Source: Telmatactis stephensoni | Lineage: Eukaryota; Cnidaria; Anthozoa; Actiniaria; Isophelliidae | NCBI GenBank assembly: GCA_029948255.1 | Contig: JALIZF010001877.1 | Coordinates: 587,501-651,500 of the forward strand | DNA: 64,000 nucleotides | Direction of reading: 5' to 3' | Translations under genes and position numbers: made by a program | The notes under the pieces: model-generated | Databases searched by the model: none | What the model saw: only the letters and a program-made list of their open reading frames with translations | What the model was told of the DNA's origin: nothing | Part shown: in pieces, positions 26,001 through 36,032 of the stretch | Numbering within the stretch: the stretch's first letter is position 1 | How the letters are laid out: each line of letters begins with the position of its first letter

Positions 26001-29000
26001 TATGTCCAGTTTTTTTAGATATTTTCAAAAACATTCAGCACATTGAAAGCTGCGTTCAAGTTCACGACATAATCTAATATTTGTGCAATTGAAGTTAAGT
26101 TGTAGAACTGTTATTTCGTGAATTGTATATTTCTTTTCTATTCACTTCCGGTTGAGCGATTTTCGCCTTGAAAATTCGAAGACAGGCATCCATTCAATGC
26201 TGATTATCTCAAAAACGAGTGCCGGACACCCCTTTTTTCTTTTCGTTTTTGGGATCAGCATTAAATTTCGCTCCAGAAAATTGTGGTTTAAACGATTTTT
26301 CATTATTTTTCCCAATTAAGTAGCCAGTCACCAGTCAAATTATTGTATTGAAGACCCATGATGTCAAATTTGAATTGCTTGCCTGATATTTTAAGAACAG
26401 TGCCTACATATATGAACTTTTTTCCCCAAAAACTATAAATTAAAATCTAAAAAAATTGGACATCATCATGCATTTTATTGAGTTATACAACATTTATATA
26501 TTTAAAAAGTTTCAAACTTTTTTCATTGAGAAATAAGTAACTAAAGATGCATATAATGTTCTCTCAAAGAAATGCAATGAAAACCATAAAAATCCAATCA
26601 AATTTGTGTTTGCACATCACTCTGAGTCAGCAAAATTAATGTACAGAACAAGCTGTGTGTTGACACTGACCTTTAATATGAGACAAATAAATGAGATTCG
26701 ACAACTGAATATATATGATTCAAAGTACTTAGTACCTCAACATGCTGAGTTCTTCTCCATCTAGTTTGTGACCACTAGAGAGAAGAATTATTCCAATGTG
26801 GCCGGCCATTCTGATTGTTTCCAGGTACTGCAAGCAATATATGAATGCAATTTGAGGTTTTGTGGGCATCAATTTTGGCAAAAAATGCCTTTCGCATTAC
26901 TTAAAATATAGTTTAATGTATAAGAACAAGATCATAAAGAATAAACTGTAGCTGAATTCAGTGAAGTAAAATTACCTCCTGAAAGGTGAAGCTCATAAAT
27001 ACTGGTCCAGAATAGCCAAAATGATAGTGCATATCCTGGACCAGTCTGGCACTGTCTGTCTCTGCAAAAACAAGTCCTGCAAATAATGTACATTATATTA
27101 AATAAATGTTTGTCAGATAGTTAAGCCTAGCACAAAAATGCACAGGGTATTTTTGTTAACTCACAACATTACATACATGTACATGTACACTAAAATTATT
27201 GCACTATATTGACTTCAATTTTTAATCTGATTCATTTATCCAAAGCATAGTGTACTAGTTATGGTATACTATGTAATTAGTTAAGACTTCCAGAATTGTT
27301 TTTTCACATGTGTAAAATAACATTATTTAATTGTCAAAATGTGAATTTGACAAGTCCAGCTACAGATACTGTACCTTCATTGTAGAGACCCTCATCAGTG
27401 CCTCCTGGAAGAACTTCACCAACTACAATTTGGAAAACTTTTATAATTAATGTTACATGTATTTACATGTACTATTTTAAATTATAATAAACAATTAATT
27501 TCAGTTCTTTTATAATTATGTTAATGTAATATACATTAAAAGAAATCATAGAATTTCTTAAATCTCAGCTAGATTATATACATGTAGGGAGTACATTTCA
27601 GTTTGGACTTGCAGAAATCCAGAAAGAGGGGATCACCATTCTGGTTTTTGCACTACAGCCACTGGAATTTATGTAAATTTATGATTTCATGTTGTTTTTA
27701 AGCAAATAATTATTGCCCAAAACTCCAACAATAAATCATTGATAATATGCTTAATGTTGATAGCATAGTACATGTATTTCTACATGTATAACTAACCTAC
27801 AGTCAGACTCTCTCTGGTGGTTAAGTTTTATGTTTTTGTTGAGAAAACTGACCGATAACTCATATACCTTATAATCATCACTTGGGCACAAAACTGATAC
27901 TTCCAGAAGAATTGATTGATTGATTGTAGTTTCATTGAAAAAAATTGTGTTCACAATCCTAACTATTTAATCAATATATATTAATTAGAAAACAATAGTG
28001 AGATGAAATTTATGAAAATAAAAAAGAGCGGTCACTGTTCTTGTTTGGAAAATATTTATATAACATCCTCAAAATCAAACTAAAAACAACACCAAGAGAG
28101 AGCTGGGGCGAGATTTGCAAATATCACATTCGATTCTAAAATTTTCAAATTGAGTTGTTTTAAATAAGTGTTTTATTTACATGTAATTTGAATGAAAATG
28201 CTCACAAAATCGTATTTCTGTGTTTTTGAAAACAAAAAGCATAAATGTGTGTAAATCAACTTAAATAACTGTTTTTGCTTTGGACACAAAAACTTGTTTG
28301 TTGTTATTATCTAAACAATCCTTATTCAAACATAAGCTTCAGTTCAAAATTTGAAAGAAGTTGTCTGAACACAACTGGTGTGGCTCAGGCTGTTATGCAG
28401 GTGAACTAAATCAGAGTTCTTTAAGGCTTTACAAATTCCATCTTCATATCAATAAGTAACATACTGGAATTATACTGGAAATATTATTACCTAGTCGTCC
28501 ATGTCCATAAAATGTGGGCATGCTTTGAAGTTCATCTGAAAAAGATGAGGAGTCAGATACAATAGACCAATTGATACAAATAAATTAATTTTAATATATT
28601 AAATTAACCAATTCAATAATTATATTACTCTTACATTGTACATGTACCTCCTGCGATTGTTTGCAAATGGTGAATCAGTGCTACAACAACCCAGTTGTAA
28701 CAATTATTAGCTGTGTCCATTAATATATCACTTGCTTCTATACATTTTTTATAAAGCAGCAACAAACATTGCTAACACTTGAATCTTTGGACATCTACTG
28801 TGAAATGATGTTATGCATGCTATATTAGTTCCAAAATAATCAGTAATAATAGTACTTGCTCTAGAACTGCTTGTTGCCAAGTAGCATATTGTTACTGATA
28901 TTTATAAATACATAATACATAAATTATTTCAATGAGCCCCTTTACCTGTAGCATTACTCGAACTATTGCCTGCAGGCTTTTCAATTTCAAAAACACCTAA

Positions 29001-32000
29001 AAATATTCAAAATATAGCACATTATCAAGAATAATTTTTAAAGGGAATGACAAATTAATTATCAAGACGTTTAACTATACAGTAGATTAGGAGTACATTG
29101 TACAGGTACAAATTTGTGTACATACTTCGATCCAGTGAATCATCATCATTGGTACTGTCACGATCACCAGCATCAGAAGCTATAATATTGAAAGATGACC
29201 TTTATTATTTAATTTCATAATGCATTTACACCTACTTGAAATAATCATAATATATTCTGCCTTTGTTCCAATTGAAGGGTTCCCTTAGAAAACATCCCAA
29301 GTGACTCTTTGATGATACTTTTTCAGTTGTATACAACAATATCAATTAATAATGTCCATTCCTATGCTAAAATATCAATGTGAAGACGTCCTTCAAAAAG
29401 TTACTGACAGAATTAAGTCATTTTGACAGAGAACCCTTCAATATTGTTGCAGGTGTTAGTAATGCACCAGATACAAATCAATAACCATATTTTGTTGATT
29501 AACTGCATGAAGATATTTAAATTATATGACAAGTGTATGTCAAGACAGTATAACACTATACTGAACAAGAGCCCCACAAAATAACTTTTTTGATCTTCAT
29601 AACTGAACCTTAAGGTAGTTCAGGACCCTTGCTACTGCACTGATCTCCACAAAGAGTGTTTGTTTGTTCAGAGAAAGTCTGTTATCAACCAAACTCTCCA
29701 TTTTTAAATTAATTTTATCACAAAATTATTTGTAAAGTGGGAGCAAAAGCTTACACAAACTGTAAAATGTTCGTTTTCAAAGAAATTTATAATTAATTGT
29801 TCTTCTCATTTTAAATAACACTAATAAACTTTTCATAAATAGGAAAAAGTACACTCCTATCATGAGGATTTTTGCAAATATCTTTTTTCTCAGTGTCTTG
29901 TCCTTCAAAAACGTGTATTCTGGAAGGCCATTTTTCGTGCATCCTTCATTGATATTTTGCTTTGTTTCAGGCAACAACTTAGTTCCAGATATTTTCTGCA
30001 TCATATGATATCATGTTGTTTGCTTCTGTTACTCCAAATTTTTATGTTTTAACCAGATGTTGCAAGGTCATTTTTTATAAAATTAGTGTCCAAAACACAT
30101 CACATCTCTCTAATCGTATCTTGAGAGTGAACCTTCCCTTTTATATTTCACATTCATTTATTTCCACCTATGTACCACTTTCTTTCTTTCTTATTCACTG
30201 CTTTCCTTTTTTTTACCATATATGTACAGTTTAAATACATGTGTATTACATGTAATGATTTAATAATTATAATAATAAACGCAAAAGTTTACAACTGTTT
30301 CGGCATCATCCGATGTCATTATCAAGTGATGATCTTTATTGAGCAAGTGGTATATATAGCAGCTGATTGATATACCTCTTGCTCAATGAAGATCATCACT
30401 GTCTTGATAATGACATTGGATGATGTCAAAACGTTGTAAAACTTTTGCATTTGTCTTTCTCATTAATCTAATTTCAAAGTTTAGCCTAATCAAAATTATA
30501 AAAACACAGTACTCACTTAAATCAACAAATGCTGCCATACCACTGCTTGCTGACAATAAAAAAACACAATACATGTATATTATGCAAATGCTAGAAATGT
30601 AGGATATAAATAATTGATACTATATCCACATCCACTGGATATGAGCAATAGCACACTCTGATTGGTTCCTGTACTTTAACTAGGCTATAAGCTCATATCC
30701 CATAAGTATAGAGAAAATCAAAATGGCGGGGCATTTTGCCCAACTAACTGAGGACAAATTATAATCTTTACTAGAAAACTCCATGCAAGAAATTAACAAA
30801 GTTTAGAATGAAAGTATTTGACCGGGATCATTCTCGCTTCTGTTTTGGAGTCCATCCAATGGCTATAATAACTTCAAATTGAAATCTTCTGTGTATTTCC
30901 AAAGTCTTCAAGTTAGTTAGGTTAGAGGAGAATATGAAAACTTCGCAGTCCAAGTAAGTTTAGTGATCATATTTTCTTAGCATTGCTGAGTGGACTTGAA
31001 AATGAAAGGCCGGAGCTGCTCGGCAAAAGTTTACTTTCGAAAGGTCTTGAGTTTGGAAAAAAAAGATTTCTCAAGCATTCTCAATGTTGTGAAAACAAAA
31101 GCCCATTTTCATAACCATTTTAAGTTAAATCAGCAAAGGTAAACTTGAATTTGAACACATTTTGAAAGAATAAGTAGCCAAAGTTTAGTAAAGTACAAGT
31201 AAACAGTGAAAACACCAAACCATCCTGAACTGAAAGCCATGAGAAGTGGGAAAATGCTGGCTCGTGATTGGTTGAAAAAGGATATCTTCACATGTGAAGA
31301 TATCAATTGATATCACCACTGGCCACTGGAAGCAGTGTTGATATGGATTTTACAATGTTGCTATCCGCCAGTATACCACTGTCATTATGATAAAATCCCA
31401 TATCAGTGTCAGTAGTAGTTTATCTATTGAAATGTTTGTACATGTAAATACTTACAAGGGCCTGGACCTGTCATTGTTGTAGTATTGTGCTAGACAAAAA
31501 AAAGGAAACAGAAACTTAATAATCCTTCATTAGTTGTAATAATGAAGTAGATGTCCATGATGTAGTAAATGATGGAGCCATGCATGATTAATATTATACT
31601 CATTATATAATTATAATATACATCTAGTATAGAATTGGATAAAACAAATTCATGAGATAATTTGTAGTGGATTGACACACTGTTGTGATAGCAGAAATGT
31701 ATCAGAAATAATTCTCTGACCAAACAAATTTCTTTATGCTGCATTTCTTCAATAAATTATTCTTTTTTTTCACTCCAAAAGTTGTACAAAGGAGTCTTCT
31801 TGCATAATTTAGGCTAAGGATATATATTCCATACATTCCTAAATGGATGTACAATTTTACATGGAGATTTTTCGATCACAAATCACAAAGAAATGTAAAA
31901 CTCCTTCATACGAACTGTATAAATTTAAGATAAAAAAATAGAATTGTTGTAGAAATTGAATTGTGTATAGAACTAGCTTGAGTGTACGATGTCACAGAAA

Positions 32001-35000
32001 TGTTTTTGCATCATCAATTCGAAATGCTCATACTTACAAGAACCTGGACCTGTCATTGTTATAGTATGTGCTAGAAAAAAAGAAAACAAAAACTTGATTA
32101 TCTGCACTTGGCAATTACAAGAACACGCATGTACATATATGCTTGCAGTGCTTAGTAGTGAATGAAGTAATTAAATTGATGTGGAAGGTGTAGTAAATAA
32201 TAGAGCAGTACATGATACATGTAACTTTGTTATATAACAACTGTCAAAGTCAATTTTTCTCATTCTCTGATTGGTTGAGAGGGTATGAACCGAACATGGA
32301 GAAATGTTGATATTTCTCTGGCTGCCCAATGGGCAACAATATGTTGTGGACCAGTAATAACAAAACCAGAAGTTCATTGACCTTCAAAGGTGCAATTTGG
32401 GCAGCAGGCAATTCATTCAAACACAAAACAAAACTTGACTGTGTTCATTGTTAAATTATATACTAGACAAATTAACAGAATTTCAGATAATCAACCACGA
32501 ATGCCACCAAAACAGCTGCAACAATTCTCCAAAAAACTTTGTGCAAAAAATGTCAGTTTGTTGAAAAATTTGGAGTGAATTTTAAATAGAAATATTCATT
32601 GTAGTACCATAATTTTGCTTTTGGTTGTTTGACAGTTGGTAATAACAAACACTTACATTGACTGTGACCATATTATATGCATTGTGAGAGCAGAAATGTA
32701 TATCGGAATTAATTTGGAACAGTTAGATAATTTATTTATTTAACATACATGTACAGTACATCATCAATAAATTGATGCTGATCGATGGATACTTACAAGG
32801 GCCTGAGTTTGTCGTCGTCGTTGAAGTATTTGCTAAAATATGAAGAAACCAGATGTAGTCACTGAACTTACCAAAACAGTAAATAATTTCAGTAGAACTA
32901 CATGTTGTTGATGTGATGATAATTAATGGAGTGGCAAATGATATTTATTCCAGATTAATAAAACAGGCTTGGAAAGTGCATGGCAAATTGCACTGTGATG
33001 GCAGAAACGTGTTACATGTATGTAGAGCGATAGCAACTAACTAAAAAGTACAAATAGCGTATTAATTAAACAATAGAAAACAAAGGATTTTGCTACTATT
33101 TGTGTCAGTTAGTTACTAAGTTATTTCACAAATTATTTAAGTGTTATCACTCTGGTCTCCACTGCAGTACTTACAAAGGCTTGGACTTGTCACTGTTGAC
33201 ATTGTAGAACCATGTACATTATGTACTAAAGTATGAAAATAGGAGAAACATGTTACAAAACTTCAGAATCAATGAGCATATTTAATGACATCAAAAGTAA
33301 TTTATTGGTTTTTGGTTATTAATATTATGCAAACAACCAAATAATGTACATACAGTGACATTAAGGTACAATTGCTTTTAAATAGAAAAATTAACATTAT
33401 AGCTAGTATTATGGAGACTGCTATCACGGGGCCAGAAAAACTGTATTTAACAATAACGGAGCATAATCTCACAATATGACTGGCTCTTGTCAATAAGACA
33501 ACAGACACATAGAATGACGAATCACTCGCCAGCACATGCTTGAAACAGTTATTTTGTTCAATATTTTTCCTTGTTTAGAATCTTGTTTTACATTGTTTAT
33601 TGAAAAAAAAATCACAAGCAGTTTTCCATTGAATGCACTATTAATGACAATGGATTTGACATCACAAAATGTTCAAGACTAAACAGTGAAACCACTTGCT
33701 GCACTCGTGGTTCCACTTGAGTTTTGAACGTTTTGTGACATAAAATCCATTGTCAACAAGAGTACAGACAATGGAAAACCGCTTGCAATTTGTTAATTGT
33801 TTATCTAACATCAAATTCAATATTTTTGCTGGTTGTGATGATTTAGGCTGTATTATAAATAATTGTCTTTAATTGCTGTCTTGCAACTAATCCCATCAAT
33901 TTTGAGGATAAAGTAAAATGTGCTAATCAGTAAGTAAAGGCCTGCACTTACAAGAACTTGAGCTTGTAGATGAAGAATGACCTAAAATAGGAAAATAACT
34001 CAATTGCTAATCACAAAATTCATTATGAGAACAATTTAAGTCTATTTAAAATATACAGGAAATCAATCTTAATTTGTTCTTCGTTTATATCAAAAATATA
34101 TTCTAAGAGTCACCTGGCTCAGGAGGAATAAATACATAAATGTATTTATGTTTTTTATATCTATTCCCCAGAGTGTATCCACTCTGAGGGCCGGTGAACA
34201 CGTGCATAAGCCTGTTACCATGGCTACCGCTTGAACTGGCCCAAAATTGAATTCTGAAAAATAAAATATATTTCATATAATCATGCAGCTGCCAAAAGGA
34301 CATGCATATTTTAATGGTACTTTTAATCTGAGTGTTGTTGCAAGTAAATCACTAGCTGTGTCTAAGGTCAAGGGAATGAAAGTCATAGTTTTGTGTCAAC
34401 CGGCCGCTTGGTCTGAGAGCTACCGTATAAAATTGTCATTATTTAAAAAAATATTCATTATTCTTTGAAAATAACAATTTGTGCCAAAAAATTGACATTC
34501 AAAATTACCCGTAAAACAATCGTAGTATAAAATATTACAATCTTTCTGTCTTTCGTTGCTGGTTTTTTTTTCTTAATAAAGTGGGTTACCTGTGGCAAAA
34601 AGGGGTGCAATGGCTGAGAGACACTTCAAAGAAAAATAGTGAATAATGAAAACCAGCCTCATGCGATTTAAAAAAAATTATTGATGTAAATCTATGACTT
34701 TCATTCCCTTGCCCTATAAAAGCAAGTTTAACTGCATATTAAGCCATAACACACTTTTATTTGCTATTTCCAATAAAGGTAAATTCATGCATAGCAAACA
34801 GATCCTTTGCGAAAATCGTAGCAAATCATTTTTTCAAAACGTTACAGATACAGGCATGTCTCGGGGTATAAATAGAGGATATTACATGGCCGTGCGGAGA
34901 TACTAATTTTATCTTCGAGTGTTCAATTGATATCTAAATTGAACACATGAAGATAAAATTAGTATCTCCAAGCGGCCATGTAATGTTCTATTTATTATAT

Positions 35001-36001
35001 AGATATCGATGAGACTTAAATAAGAAAAACAACTTAAAAATACCGTAACGTTGAAAAATACTGGTTACTATGCCAACAGTGATATCTTCACATGTGAAAG
35101 ATATGATATCTTCACATGTGATTGATATCAAGTTTTCGACACTGGAGAAAACCTGGTATCTCATCGATATCTATATAATAAAAGATATTACTTAAGGATG
35201 GTGCCTACTAAGTTATTGTTAACTTATGTTACTAAAAGCCTGCACTTAAAAAACAAAGCAGTTTTGCGATATTTGGATATTTGTAGAAAAAAACATTTAT
35301 CTGTTCTTCTAGTAGAATCAAACTAAGTGTTGATGAAAACTCATTTAAGAATTGACCATTTTTTCTATCACAACGACAGATTTGATTTTGACCGCCATCT
35401 TGGACATGTCCCATAATGCTCTGCGAAACCTGACTACACTCTCTATGGAGGGCTGGGGATTTTATTATATCCTCTTTTTTTCCTTTTAAAAATTATAAAG
35501 CAAAAAAAAAATTGAAAATTAAATCACCTGTAAGTTTATAAGTCTTTTTGTGTTTCAGGTAAAAAAGGTTTGAAACATATTGAAAATATGTAGGAGTTAT
35601 ATATTTTTTTCTTTCAGAAAATGTACGTAGATGCAAAATATAAATGCTTTCATTTTTGTTTATTGGTGGAAAAGCACTATTAGTTATCCAGCTAGTTTCC
35701 AGGCCCTCTACTGAAATAATTGCAACTATTGGAACATAAACTGTTTCAGAAACTCAAGGAGACAAACCAGTTGGCTATTGACAAGCATGGCTGAGAAATC
35801 CCAGAACAAAGACAGTCTCAGCTAGTGACCAGAGTAGGACTCAAACTCGAGACACCGGATTCTGAGAACAACGCACTGACCACTTGACCATGCTGCATTT
35901 TTAACCAACATTTGTTGACCTATAACTCATTAAAGTGCACGGTGACCCCACTTAAGAAGCCTGATCCTTTTCAAGCAAAATGAAAAGAATTCGACTCTTA
36001 A

Positions 36002-36032
<31 letters not shown>

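Larger units (their letters stand above)
30517..33981 (-). other. Micro-exon cluster (exons 3-8) encoding a Ser/Thr-rich linker
   Basis: Exons at 33,981-33,952 (30 nt), 33,225-33,175 (51), 32,832-32,797 (36), 32,070-32,038 (33) and 30,549-30,517 (33) each start with two bases of a split codon and end with one, so all are phase 1-1 and multiples of three. They encode HSSSTSSSS, HNVHGSTMSTVTSPSL, NTSTTTTNSGP, HTITMTGPGS and SSGMAAFVDL. Donors are mostly GTAAGT and acceptors mostly TTTTAG or TCTAG. Any subset could be skipped without losing frame. The following exons (29,179 to 27,375) share the same phase, giving nine consecutive symmetric exons. Confidence 0.8.
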
